DNA of 64,000 nucleotides from JAENVU01 sp046598395 (GTDB taxonomy: Bacteria; Actinomycetota; Acidimicrobiia; IMCC26256; JAENVU01). A program made the translations under genes and the position numbers. Positions 9,001 to 17,005 of this stretch are shown piece after piece. Where the stretch lies: the NCBI GenBank assembly GCA_046598395.1, contig JBKJIQ010000047.1, forward strand, positions 62,001 to 126,000, given 5' to 3'. The stretch's first letter is position 1, and each line of letters opens with the position of its first letter. Below the pieces are notes generated by a model. It was not told where the DNA came from, did no database searches, and was given only the letters and a program-made list of their open reading frames with translations.

Positions 9001-9520
9001 GGCGCGTGGTCATCACGGAACCGGTAACGCCCACCCAGTCGCCCCGATCGAGATGATCGAACTCGTCGTGCTTGGCCTCGCCGATCACCTTCTGGCTGAC
9101 GAACAGCTGGATCTGCCCGTCGCGGTCCTGCAGCGTTGCGAAACTCAGCTTCCCTTGCCGACGGAGCAACAGCAACCGGCCGGCAATGCAGACGTTGGTT
9201 TCGGTGGTCGTACCCGGTTCCAGGTCACCGAACTCGGCGCGCAGTCCGCCCGCGGTCGCAGTGAAGTCGAACCGCACCGGATAGGGCTCGGTCCCCGTCT
9301 CCCGCATTGCTGCGATCTTGGCCAGGCGCAGGTCCCGCTGATCCCGAACGTGTTCTTCGGAGTGCTCTTCGATGGAGTCGTCGTGCTCTGCGCCCGGTGC
9401 CTCGACCTCGGGCGCAGCGTCCTTGGTGGGTCCGGGGACCAATGAGCCGCTAGCTTCGCCGCTCATTCCTGGCTCGCCGTTGGTGTCGGCACGGCCATCG
9501 ACGTCGTTCGTTTCGGACAT
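6047..9520 (-). CDS. lysX: Lysyl-tRNA synthetase fused to an MprF-like lysyl-phosphatidylglycerol synthase (reversed LysX)
   Basis: 1157 residues. After an acidic leader (1-60) comes a complete class II lysyl-tRNA synthetase: OB-fold anticodon domain (about 105-195), motif 1 ERGFREVEGPVLQ, motif 2 FEIGRVFRNEG, motif 3 GLGIGVDRLVML, ending near 545. A Gly/Ser/Pro linker is followed by about six membrane segments (595-790) and a DUF2156/MprF synthase domain (about 805-1115; FFFASDGEAMIAY, then LSMNFAAWG). It should make Lys-tRNA and transfer lysine to phosphatidylglycerol. Mycobacterial LysX has the opposite order, membrane half first. A TAGCCT -10 box six bases before the ATG implies a leaderless mRNA. 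No second lysS is visible in the window. Confidence 0.92.
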   Translation of the reverse strand: MSETNDVDGRADTNGEPGMSGEASGSLVPGPTKDAAPEVEAPGAEHDDSIEEHSEEHVRDQRDLRLAKIAAMRETGTEPYPVRFDFTATAGGLRAEFGDLEPGTTTETNVCIAGRLLLLRRQGKLSFATLQDRDGQIQLFVSQKVIGEAKHDEFDHLDRGDWVGVTGSVMTTRRGELSVNVESFELLAKAVRPLPNKWHGLTDTDTRYRQRYVDLVVNEDAHRIAVARIEIIAALRRHLMERGFREVEGPVLQSIQGGATARPFITHFNALGQDMYLRIALELHLKRLIVGGLDRVFEIGRVFRNEGIDTTHIPEFTMLEAYQAYGDYYDMMDLVEGLVVESARAIVPDLQVTVGEETIDLSPPFRRATMVELIKEHVGVDINPAMTLDAARAVLDGLGIAYEASWGPGKLTNEVYDEYVEDKLVQPTFVLDHPREVSPLARAHRDDPTLTERFELVVNRHELANAYSELNDPVDQLERFEAEAIHKRAGDPEAGDVDLDYVRALEYGMPPTGGLGIGVDRLVMLITGTSSIREVILFPTLRPEPGMGGLGSGGETAASSQGDAPPELTATVTALTSAPAPPLSQSRVPVRVITMLVAVVGLLSAAALVPWFHRQIEPLRDSFLPLELRVSGRVVIVLAGFGLLFLADQLRSGKHRAWQLATAVAAVSSVLHVVKGPHVVAAAYSVILLVLLVANRDRFRAPSDPPSVWRLVRLFPIYVLVVYGFGLLALFLDRGRISPSVSLGGAIETVTLGLVGVSGPYTYQARFFHDFYPAALLAVGIFGLIGLVVVVFRPLVQRDPHRQEDWDHATRLVHDYGWDTLAYFALRSDKSFFFASDGEAMIAYTYMAGHGLGAGDPIGRPESIALVVDEFLAFCRERAWKPAFLATREGDLPLYSSRGLRHVYLGDEAIVRCDAIQQGAGAKSIHQATRRLEKTQRFQMITESSAPKTTVAALNAISARWRGTNPERGFTMSLSQDIKGENPEFLLCIAYDQAGAPSGFLRIVPAYGRDRGYTLDLMRHDPDAPNGITEFLIVKAATALAERGVRRLSMNFAAWGRLLDPDIQQGMVQRVAAWGIRKANPYFQIESLRTFNEKFDPLWLPRSIVYADASDLPRVAALYAGAEGFLVLPFGRALFVPTPVGGVPAPDQVADSAAHVA

Positions 9521-9526
9521 TCGTCG

Positions 9527-9532
9527 AGGCTA
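9527..9532 (-). promoter_or_regulatory. Leaderless -10 box of lysX
   Basis: Minus-strand TAGCCT ends six bases before the lysX ATG, so transcription probably begins at or next to the start codon. No Shine-Dalgarno sequence precedes the gene. Confidence 0.5.
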
Positions 9533-9559
9533 TCGGCGTGCCGCTTTGAATCATTGGAC

Positions 9560-9578
9560 CATTCGCACTGTACGAATG
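9560..9578. promoter_or_regulatory. 19-bp operator-like palindrome upstream of the SDR gene
   Basis: CATTCGCAC-T-GTACGAATG: nine-base arms around a central T with a single mismatched pair. It sits 20 bp before the SDR ATG and 40 bp from the divergent lysX start, a position suited to repression of the SDR promoter. No regulator gene is adjacent. Confidence 0.5.
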
Positions 9579-9598
9579 AACAAGTACCGGAGGACTTC

Positions 9599-10375
9599 AT
9601 GGCCAGACTCGACGGCAAAGTTGCGCTCATCACGGGTGCGGGGAACGGGATGGGACAGGTGGCTTCCGTCCTGTTCGCGCAGGAGGGAGCGCGCATCGTC
9701 GTTGCCGACTTCAGCCCCGAGGGAGGTGCCGAAACGGTTGCTGCGGTCGAGGCCGTCGGCGGTGAAGCGGCGTTTGTGAAGGTCGATGTCGCTCGCTCCG
9801 ACCAGGTGGAAGCGATGATCACGTTCACGATGGAGCGGTTCGGCGCGTTGAACGTGCTCTACAACAACGCGGGCATCTTCCCCGCGGAGGATGGCGGCGC
9901 CACTGAAACCCCGGAACCCACGTGGGACCGGGTGATGGAAGTGAACCTCAAGGGCGTCTGGCTCGGCTGTAAGTACGGGATCCCGGCGATGTTGACATCG
10001 GGCGGCGGGTCGATCGTGAACGTGGCGAGTTTCGTGGCGTTGATGGGCGCAGCGACCGCGCAGATCGCGTACACCGCGTCCAAAGGCGGCGTGCTCGCGA
10101 TGACACGCGAGATCGCCGTGGAGTACGGGCGCCAAAACATTCGGGCCAACTCACTGTGTCCGGGCCCGATCGGCACGCCGATGCTCGAGGAACTCATGAG
10201 CGATCCCGAACGCAAGGCTCGGCGGATGGTGCACATTCCGATGGGACGACTCGGACAGGCCGAGGAGTTAGCGAAGGCGGCGCTGTTCCTCGCGTCGGAC
10301 GACTCATCGTTCATGACCGGCGCGCAGTTGGTGGTGGACGGCGGCATCACCGCCGCCTACGTCACGCCTGAATAG
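9599..10375 (+). CDS. Short-chain dehydrogenase/reductase
   Basis: 258-residue classical SDR. Rossmann motif TGAGNGMG near residues 13-20, NNAG structural motif, active-site YTASKGG (Tyr-x-x-x-Lys) preceded by a catalytic-Ser stretch around VNVASF, and the C-terminal GAQLVVDGG motif. It should oxidise or reduce an alcohol/carbonyl with NAD(P); the substrate is not inferable. The ATG at 9599 is preferred over the upstream 9554 start because GGAGG lies five bases ahead and the Rossmann fold starts directly after it. It stands alone behind a 19-bp palindrome. Confidence 0.88.
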   Translation: MARLDGKVALITGAGNGMGQVASVLFAQEGARIVVADFSPEGGAETVAAVEAVGGEAAFVKVDVARSDQVEAMITFTMERFGALNVLYNNAGIFPAEDGGATETPEPTWDRVMEVNLKGVWLGCKYGIPAMLTSGGGSIVNVASFVALMGAATAQIAYTASKGGVLAMTREIAVEYGRQNIRANSLCPGPIGTPMLEELMSDPERKARRMVHIPMGRLGQAEELAKAALFLASDDSSFMTGAQLVVDGGITAAYVTPE

Positions 10376-10431
10376 CGCTACCACGTTTCGGCGGTCGATT
10401 TGGACGCTTCTATCACCGAACGCAACGAATC

Positions 10432-10446
10432 GCCGTGGTCCACGGC
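10432..10446. promoter_or_regulatory. 15-bp perfect palindrome upstream of the amine operon
   Basis: GCCGTGG-T-CCACGGC lies 100 bp before the permease start, in the 170-bp gap after the SDR gene. Its symmetry and place suggest an operator for the amine operon, or a short hairpin ending the SDR transcript; there is no T-run, so an operator is favoured. I see no convincing -10 box for the operon. Confidence 0.35.
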
Positions 10447-10545
10447 TGCCAGCACAACTGAATCCGCAGATATTTCCCCTGTGCAATCGCGCATTCACCG
10501 ATTAGAACCCTCTCCGAAGAACTCGCCACGAGATGAGGGCCACGC

Positions 10546-12231
10546 GTGGACAACAACGCGACGACCGAAGCACCGGATGCCGACCGCGATCGGCTGCACG
10601 AGCTCGGGTACGCCCAAGAGTTGAAGCGAGGCATGGGTTGGTTTTCCAACTTCGCCGTGAGCTTCACGATCATCTCGATCCTGACCGGCGGGATTACCAC
10701 CTTCTACCTCCCCCTCCTCGCGGGTGGTCCGAAGGCGGTGACGTTCAGCTGGATCATCGTCGGCTTCTTCACTCTGCTCGTGGGGCTGGCGATGGCGGAA
10801 ATCTGCTCGGCGTATCCGACCGCCGGTGGCCTCTACTACTGGTCAGCGAAGCTCGCGAACCGCAACGCCCCGGCGTGGAGTTGGTTTACCGGCTGGTTCA
10901 ACCTGGTCGGTCAAGTTGCCATTACCGCCAGCATCGACTTCGGTCTCGCCACGACGATCAATTTCTTGATCAGCTCCTACGTGGACGACAACTTGCTCAC
11001 CGCACGATGGATCTTCTTCACTTACGGGGTCGTGCTCGTGTTGCACGGACTCATCAACACATTCCGCGTCCGCCTGGTCGCAGTGTTCAACGACGTGAGC
11101 GTCTGGTGGCACGTTGCGGGCGTCGCAACGATCGTCGGCGCACTGGTGATCCTCCCGGATTCGCACCGCGACCTCGACTTCCTGTTCTCATCTGGGAACA
11201 GCACCGGTTGGGACTTCCCCTACGTCGGGGTCTACATCTTCCTGATCGGCATGTTGATCGCCCAGTACACGATCACCGGGTTCGACGCCTCGGCGCACAT
11301 GACGGAAGAAACGGTCGAGGCCAACGTTTCCAGTTCGAAGGCGATCGTTCGCGCGATCTACATCTCGGCAGTCGCAGGTCTGATTCTCAACGTCGCAATG
11401 CTCCTGGCGATCCCGCCCGGCCAGGCCGGTTACGAGGGCGTGGCGTTCACCGTCCCGGCACTGACGGCTGGGTTCCAGCTCTTCATCAATGCCATCGGGC
11501 CCGCCGGCGGCAAGATGCTGATCATCATCTCGATCATCGCGCAGCTCTTCTGCGGGATGGCGTCGGTCACCGCGAACTCGCGCATGATCTACGCGTTCTC
11601 GCGTGACGGCGCGGTTCCCGGTCACCGGTTGTGGCACCGCATCAACCCCCGCACCCGGACGCCCACGAACTCGGTCTGGCTGGCAGTTGGTCTGGCGTTC
11701 CTGCTCGGGCTCCCGTCGCTCTATCAGAACGCCGGGTACTCGGTGGCGTTCTTCGCCATCGTCTCCATCGGAACCGTCGGGCTCTACATCGCCTACATCA
11801 TCCCGGTGTTCCTCCGGTTGCTGAGTAAGGACTTCCAGCCCGGTCCGTGGAATCTCGGAAAATGGAGCAAGCCGATCGGGTGGGTTGCCTTCGTCTGGGT
11901 GGTCATCATCGGGATCGTGTTCTTTCTCCCCGCGTTCTACCCGTGGCTACCCGGACAACGAGCCGCAGGGAGCGACATCAACGTCGGCCTCAACAACTTC
12001 AACTGGGCCGGGCCACTCATGCTCGTGATCTTCGCGGTCATCGGCATCTGGTGGCTCTTCTCTGCCAAAAACTGGTTCCACGGACCCCAGGTCCAGGGTT
12101 CCCGTGAGGAGTTGCTCGCCATCGAGCGCGAACTCGCCGCCATCGAACTCGGGGCAGATCCGTCAGGGTTCCAACGGCTGGAGGATCAGCTCGACACCGA
12201 GCTCGAGGAGAAGACGCACCCTGGCTCCTAG
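10546..12231 (+). CDS. APC-family amino acid/amine permease
   Basis: 561 residues, about 12 membrane helices and a hydrophilic C-terminal tail of roughly 60 residues. Helix 1 (GWFSNFAVSFTIISILTG), the AEICSAYPTAGGLYYWSAKLA motif and the FDASAHMTEET motif are those of the eukaryote/GABA-permease-like amino acid transporter branch of the APC superfamily. It probably imports the amine or amino acid used by the downstream enzymes. GTG start with GAGGG six bases upstream. First gene of a five-gene operon running to 17742. Confidence 0.88.
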   Translation: MDNNATTEAPDADRDRLHELGYAQELKRGMGWFSNFAVSFTIISILTGGITTFYLPLLAGGPKAVTFSWIIVGFFTLLVGLAMAEICSAYPTAGGLYYWSAKLANRNAPAWSWFTGWFNLVGQVAITASIDFGLATTINFLISSYVDDNLLTARWIFFTYGVVLVLHGLINTFRVRLVAVFNDVSVWWHVAGVATIVGALVILPDSHRDLDFLFSSGNSTGWDFPYVGVYIFLIGMLIAQYTITGFDASAHMTEETVEANVSSSKAIVRAIYISAVAGLILNVAMLLAIPPGQAGYEGVAFTVPALTAGFQLFINAIGPAGGKMLIIISIIAQLFCGMASVTANSRMIYAFSRDGAVPGHRLWHRINPRTRTPTNSVWLAVGLAFLLGLPSLYQNAGYSVAFFAIVSIGTVGLYIAYIIPVFLRLLSKDFQPGPWNLGKWSKPIGWVAFVWVVIIGIVFFLPAFYPWLPGQRAAGSDINVGLNNFNWAGPLMLVIFAVIGIWWLFSAKNWFHGPQVQGSREELLAIERELAAIELGADPSGFQRLEDQLDTELEEKTHPGS

Positions 12232-13150
12232 CGAGCTCGATCCCACCGGGTCGCCGCGCGTTGACCAGGTCATCGCGCGGGTACCCGGCTGGCCAGGGCG
12301 GGCCGTCGTCCGGGGCGCGCTGAGCGGGGGAACCACCAACCGCAATCATCTCGTCGAGGTCGGCCCGGAACGCTTCGTCGTGCGCGTACCGGGTGTGGCC
12401 ACCGAACTCCTGGAGATCGACCGGAACTGTGAGCGGATCGCAGCGACACGCGCCGCCGATCTGGGATTCGCCCCCGAGGTGGTCGGCGTCTTCGACGGCT
12501 GCCTCGTCACTCGGTTCGTACCCGGCGGACCCATCACGGCCGCTGACTTCGAGGACCCCACCACGCTCGAACCGATCGCCGCGATGGTCCGAGCGTTCCA
12601 CCGGTCAGGACCACTCCCCCATACCTTCGACGCCTTCGCAGTGCCCCGGCTCCACCGCCGGGCCGCGACAGACCGCGGCGTCGCGATCCCCTCAAGTTTC
12701 GAACGCATGGATGTGATCGTTCAGGACATCGCGGCCGTCTTCGCGACGTCGCCCGACGGGGTAACGCCGAGCCATAACGACCTCTTGCGCGCCAACTTCT
12801 TGCGTGACGGTGCGCGCATCTGGCTGCTCGACTGGGAGTATGCGGGGATGAACCAGCCAACGTTCGACCTCGGCAACCTCGCAGTGAACAACGCGCTCTC
12901 CCCCGACGCCGAGCGGAGCCTCGTCGAGGCCTACTTCGGCGCGGCGAGCGAGCGGAACTCGGCTCGGGTTCGGTTGATGAAGATCGTCAGCGATGCCCGC
13001 GAAGCAATGTGGGGTGTCGTGCAGCAAGGGATCAGCACCATCGACTTCGACTACCGCGCCTACGCGGACGAGCATTTCGATCGCCTGCTGACCAACGCCT
13101 CGAAGCCCGCGTACCCCACGTGGTTAGCGCAGGCCGCGGAGTATCCATGA
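12221..13150 (+). CDS. Phosphotransferase of the choline kinase/APH fold
   Basis: About 309 residues. GGTTNRNHLV forms the nucleotide-binding loop, SHNDLLRANFL is the Brenner HxDxxxxN catalytic motif, and LLDWEYAGM is the metal-binding DFG-like motif, all as in choline/ethanolamine kinase (LicA-like) and aminoglycoside phosphotransferase families. Its position in an amine operon favours phosphorylation of a small alcohol-amine over antibiotic resistance. The start is uncertain: no ATG, GTG or TTG is placed suitably, and CTG at 12221, 11 nt inside the permease end and behind GAGGAGAAG, is the best candidate. It ends in an ATGA overlap with the next gene. Confidence 0.8.
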   Translation: MAPSELDPTGSPRVDQVIARVPGWPGRAVVRGALSGGTTNRNHLVEVGPERFVVRVPGVATELLEIDRNCERIAATRAADLGFAPEVVGVFDGCLVTRFVPGGPITAADFEDPTTLEPIAAMVRAFHRSGPLPHTFDAFAVPRLHRRAATDRGVAIPSSFERMDVIVQDIAAVFATSPDGVTPSHNDLLRANFLRDGARIWLLDWEYAGMNQPTFDLGNLAVNNALSPDAERSLVEAYFGAASERNSARVRLMKIVSDAREAMWGVVQQGISTIDFDYRAYADEHFDRLLTNASKPAYPTWLAQAAEYP

Positions 13151-15591
13151 GATCTCGGGCGCAGGTCGTCGTCGTCGGCGCGGGCGTTGGTGGCGCAAGC
13201 ATTGCGTGGCATTTGGCCGAGGCCGGGTGTACCGACGTGTTGGTACTCGAGCGGGCCGAGATCACCAGCGGATCCACCTTCCACTCCGCCGGCCTGGTCG
13301 GGCAACTCCGCGCTTCACTGCCGCTCACGCGCATGATGATGCACAGCGTCGACGTGTATCGCAGGCTCGAGGCGGAGAGCGTCGAGACTGGCCGCTCCCC
13401 CGGTTGGCGCGAGGTGGGATCCCTCCGCATCGCGTCCACTGCGGCGCGCATGGAGGAACTCACGCGCCAACACGGCTGGGCCAAGACGTTCGGCCTCCCG
13501 ATGGATCTGGTCAGCGCAACCGAAGCCCACGACCTCTTTCCGTTGATGGACCCGACCGGCGTCCTCGGCGGCGTCTGGCTCCCGACCGATGGGTATCTCG
13601 ACCCGAGCGGTCTCACATACGCGTTGATCGGCGGCGCCAAGTCGCTCGGGGTCACCGTCGAAACTGGCGTTCGCGTCAGCGGCTTCGAGACTGTTGGTGG
13701 TCGGGTTCGCGCTGTGCTCACGGATCACGGTCGGGTCGAGGCGGAGACCGTTGTCCTCGCGTGTGGGATGTACACGCCCGACGTGGCGGCGCTGGCAGGC
13801 GTGCATGTTCCGATCGTGCCGATGGCCCATCAGTACGTGGTGACCGCACCGATCGACGGCGTCACCGGCGATCTCCCGCAACTCCGCGACCCCGACAACC
13901 TCGTCTACTTCCGGCGCGAATCCGGCGGCCTCGTGCTCGGCGGGTACGAACGCGATCCGGCGCCGTGGAATGTGCACGGCATCCCGGCCGACTTCAACAA
14001 CAAGCTGCTGCCCGAAGATTGGGACCGGTTCGCACCGATCATGACCAATGCGATTCGACGCGTTCCCGCCGCCGAAAGCGCCGAAATCATTTCGCTCATC
14101 AACGGCCCCGAAGGTTTCACTCCTGACAACGAGTTTGTCCTCGGTGAAAGTTCGGTCCACGGTTTGTACGTCGCCGCCGGATTCTGCGCGCACGGTATCG
14201 CGGGCGCGGGTGGTATCGGTCGCGTGATGGCCGAGTGGATCCTCGACGGCGAGCCGAGCTTCGACACCTGGAAGATGGATATCCGTCGTTTCGGACCGCA
14301 GTACGCGAGCCGCGACCTTGCGGTGGCGCGATCGGTCGAGGTGTACTCGACCTACTACGACATCCATTATCCCAACGAGGAACGCCACGCCGGCAGGCCG
14401 CTCCGTCGCTCCCCCGCGTACGACCGGCTCGCGACACTCGGCTGCGAGTTCGGTGAGAAGGGCATGTGGGAACGGCCGAACTGGTTCGCGTCGCACGAGC
14501 CGCTGGGGTCGCCCGAGTTGCGACCCCATGGTTGGGCGGGTGAGCACTGGAGTCCGGCGATTGAGGTTGAAGCCCTCGCGTGTCGTGACTCGGTTGCGAT
14601 ATTCGACGAGACGAGCTTCTCCAAGCTCGAGGTACGCGGCGCCAGTGCGGCCGCCTTCTTGCAACGGGTCTGCGCGAACGACGTGGACCGCGCGGTTGGC
14701 TCGGTGATTTACACGCAGATGTGCAACGAGCGCGGCGGCATCGAATGCGATCTGACCGTCACCCGACTCGGCCATGATCGCTATCTCATCGTCACCGGCA
14801 CGGCCTTCGGCGCGCACGATCTCGGTTGGTTGCGCAAGCAGCAAGCGTTGGTGCCCGAAGGCGACGGTGTGGATCTCGTCGACGTGACTGCGGCATACGC
14901 CTGCTTCGGAGTCTGGGGTCCGCACGCTCGCGCAGTGTTGGCGCCACTGAGTGCCACGTCCTTGGCGAACGACGCGTTCCCCTACCTCACCGCGCAAGCA
15001 CTGACATTCGGATCCATTCCCACGGTCGCGCTGCGCGTCACCTACGTGGGTGAGCTCGGTTGGGAGCTGTACTGCCCCACTGAGTATGGCGTGGCGCTGT
15101 GGGACTTGATCTGGGACGCAGGTCAGGCCCATGGTCTGCGCGCGGCCGGATACCGCGCCATCGACGCACTGCGCGTGGAAAAGGGTTACCGCGTCTGGTC
15201 AGCCGACATCACGCCGGAGGACAACCCCTACGAAGCGGGGCTGGGGTTCGCGGTCGCGCTCGATTCGCCGGTGGAGTTCACCGGGCAGCGCGCCCTGCGC
15301 ACCGCCAAGGCCGCGGGCGTTTCGCGGCGGCTCCGGTGCGTTCGGCCACAGGATCCTCTCGCAGTCCCGCTCGGGTCCGAGCCCGTACGCGTCGACGGCC
15401 AGATCGTGGGCCGAGTCACGAGCGGTGGCTACGGCTACCGCGTGGGCGGCGCGTTGGCGTTCGCGTACGTCCCCACCGATCGGGCGGAGATCGGTCGGCC
15501 GGTCGATATCGAGATGTTCGGCATCTGGCAGGCGGCCGAGATCGTCCGGGACCCTGCATGGGATCCCAAGGGCGACCGCATCCGGGCATAG
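13147..15591 (+). CDS. FAD-dependent dimethylglycine/sarcosine dehydrogenase-like protein with GcvT domain
   Basis: 814 residues. An N-terminal DAO-type flavoprotein domain (VVVGAGVGGAS dinucleotide motif; TFHSAG with His46 at the place of the histidyl-FAD link in sarcosine and dimethylglycine dehydrogenases) is followed from about residue 440 by a GcvT-like folate-binding domain (MWERPNWFA onward, YVGELGWELY). Family members oxidatively demethylate N-methyl amines and pass the one-carbon unit to tetrahydrofolate. Exact substrate is unknown. ATGA overlap with the kinase gene shows translational coupling. Length and domain order are normal for the family. Confidence 0.88.
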   Translation: MRSRAQVVVVGAGVGGASIAWHLAEAGCTDVLVLERAEITSGSTFHSAGLVGQLRASLPLTRMMMHSVDVYRRLEAESVETGRSPGWREVGSLRIASTAARMEELTRQHGWAKTFGLPMDLVSATEAHDLFPLMDPTGVLGGVWLPTDGYLDPSGLTYALIGGAKSLGVTVETGVRVSGFETVGGRVRAVLTDHGRVEAETVVLACGMYTPDVAALAGVHVPIVPMAHQYVVTAPIDGVTGDLPQLRDPDNLVYFRRESGGLVLGGYERDPAPWNVHGIPADFNNKLLPEDWDRFAPIMTNAIRRVPAAESAEIISLINGPEGFTPDNEFVLGESSVHGLYVAAGFCAHGIAGAGGIGRVMAEWILDGEPSFDTWKMDIRRFGPQYASRDLAVARSVEVYSTYYDIHYPNEERHAGRPLRRSPAYDRLATLGCEFGEKGMWERPNWFASHEPLGSPELRPHGWAGEHWSPAIEVEALACRDSVAIFDETSFSKLEVRGASAAAFLQRVCANDVDRAVGSVIYTQMCNERGGIECDLTVTRLGHDRYLIVTGTAFGAHDLGWLRKQQALVPEGDGVDLVDVTAAYACFGVWGPHARAVLAPLSATSLANDAFPYLTAQALTFGSIPTVALRVTYVGELGWELYCPTEYGVALWDLIWDAGQAHGLRAAGYRAIDALRVEKGYRVWSADITPEDNPYEAGLGFAVALDSPVEFTGQRALRTAKAAGVSRRLRCVRPQDPLAVPLGSEPVRVDGQIVGRVTSGGYGYRVGGALAFAYVPTDRAEIGRPVDIEMFGIWQAAEIVRDPAWDPKGDRIRA

Positions 15592-15628
15592 CCCGTACGC
15601 TCTTCCCTTTCCACCACAAGGAGTGTTG

Positions 15629-17005
15629 ATGGCCGGCAACCTGACGCCCGAAGAACTACGCGAGGCAATCGCCAGCGGCGAGATCGACACCGTGTTGGTG
15701 TGCTTCCCCGACCTTCAGGGTCGATTGATGGGCAAGCGGGTCATCGGCCACTACTTCGTCGAGCACATCCTCGATGGTGGCGGTGCGATCGAGGCGTGCA
15801 ACTACCTCATCGCCCTCGACGTGGACATGACCCCACTCCCCGGGTATGACTACGCGAACTGGGAGCAGGGTTACGGCGACTTCCGGTGCATCCCTGACAT
15901 GGACACGCTGCGCCGTATCCCTTGGCTCGAAGCAACGGCGCTCGTGCTTTGCGATCTCGTTGACGAAGGAACCGGGGCTCCCGTCGAGGAATCACCTCGC
16001 CAGATCTTGCGCACCCAGATCGCACGAGCAGCCGAGATGGGGTTCGACATCAAGATCGGGGCGGAACTCGAGTTCTTTCTCTTCGAGAACAGCTATCGCG
16101 ATGCAGCGGCGCGTCGCTACACCGATCTCACGCCCCACTCCGATGTGATCGAGGATTACCACATTCTCCAAACGACACGCGACGAATACCTCATCCGTCA
16201 GATCCGCAATGGCATACACGAGGCCGCGATCCCCGTCGAGTTTTCCAAGGGGGAGGCGGGGAAGGGTCAGCACGAGATCAATCTCGTCTACGCCGACGCG
16301 CTGGAGATGGCCGACCGCCTCGCGATCTACAAGAACGGAGCCAAAGAAATCGCGTCGCTCAATGGCCGGTCACTCACGTTCATGGCGAAGTACTCGATGG
16401 ACGAAGTCGGTTCGTCGTGTCACTTGCACTCGAGCGTCTGGGACGCGAAGACCGGCGAGAACCTCATGTGGGACGACATCGCGGCACACCATCTGTCTCC
16501 GGTCTTCAGGGGATGGCTCGGCGGGATTGTGGCAACCGGTCGTGAGCTCGCGTGGATGTTCGCCCACTACGTGAATTCCTATAAGCGGTATCAGCCCGAC
16601 TCCTGGGCGCCCACTGCACTTGCGTGGGGCCATGACAACCGGACCTGCGGGTATCGGTTGGTGGGTCACGGTCCTGCATACCGAGTGGAGTCACGCATAC
16701 CGGGGGCCGATGTGAACCCCTACCTCGCGTTTGCGGGCCTGATCGCGGCGGGCCTGCACGGCGTGAAGCACAACGTTGCACCACCGGAGCCGTTCGTGGG
16801 CAACGCCTACGACGCGCCCGAGTTGGAACACGTTCCGTCCACCTTGGTAGAAGCCATCGAAGCGTTCGAACAGAGCGAGGTCGCCTTGGAAGCATTCGGC
16901 CCTGCGGTCCATCACCACTTGTTGAACACCGCGAAGCAAGAGTGGGCCACGTTCAACCGCGTCGTGACCGACTGGGAGCGCCGGCGCAACTTCGAGCAGA
17001 TCTAG
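15629..17005 (+). CDS. Glutamine synthetase-like gamma-glutamyl ligase
   Basis: 458 residues with the GS beta-grasp N-domain and catalytic barrel: KIGAELEFFLFE (metal Glu), MDEVGSSCHLHSSVWD (ATP/metal His), NSYKRYQPDSWAP and a late YRVESRIPGADVNPYLA with the glutamate-binding Arg. The tyrosine-adenylylation loop of housekeeping GS-I is absent, and the context points to a PuuA/GlnA3/GlnA4-like enzyme that gamma-glutamylates a polyamine or ethanolamine-type amine with ATP. ATG start behind AAGGAG at normal spacing. The stop codon overlaps the GTG of the next gene (TAGTG). Confidence 0.88.
   Translation: MAGNLTPEELREAIASGEIDTVLVCFPDLQGRLMGKRVIGHYFVEHILDGGGAIEACNYLIALDVDMTPLPGYDYANWEQGYGDFRCIPDMDTLRRIPWLEATALVLCDLVDEGTGAPVEESPRQILRTQIARAAEMGFDIKIGAELEFFLFENSYRDAAARRYTDLTPHSDVIEDYHILQTTRDEYLIRQIRNGIHEAAIPVEFSKGEAGKGQHEINLVYADALEMADRLAIYKNGAKEIASLNGRSLTFMAKYSMDEVGSSCHLHSSVWDAKTGENLMWDDIAAHHLSPVFRGWLGGIVATGRELAWMFAHYVNSYKRYQPDSWAPTALAWGHDNRTCGYRLVGHGPAYRVESRIPGADVNPYLAFAGLIAAGLHGVKHNVAPPEPFVGNAYDAPELEHVPSTLVEAIEAFEQSEVALEAFGPAVHHHLLNTAKQEWATFNRVVTDWERRRNFEQI

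Noticed and set aside
13315..15132. A 605-codon minus-strand frame opposite the dimethylglycine-dehydrogenase-like gene
   Set aside because: Composition is that of a shadow frame, with no recognisable domain; the opposite strand is unambiguously coding.
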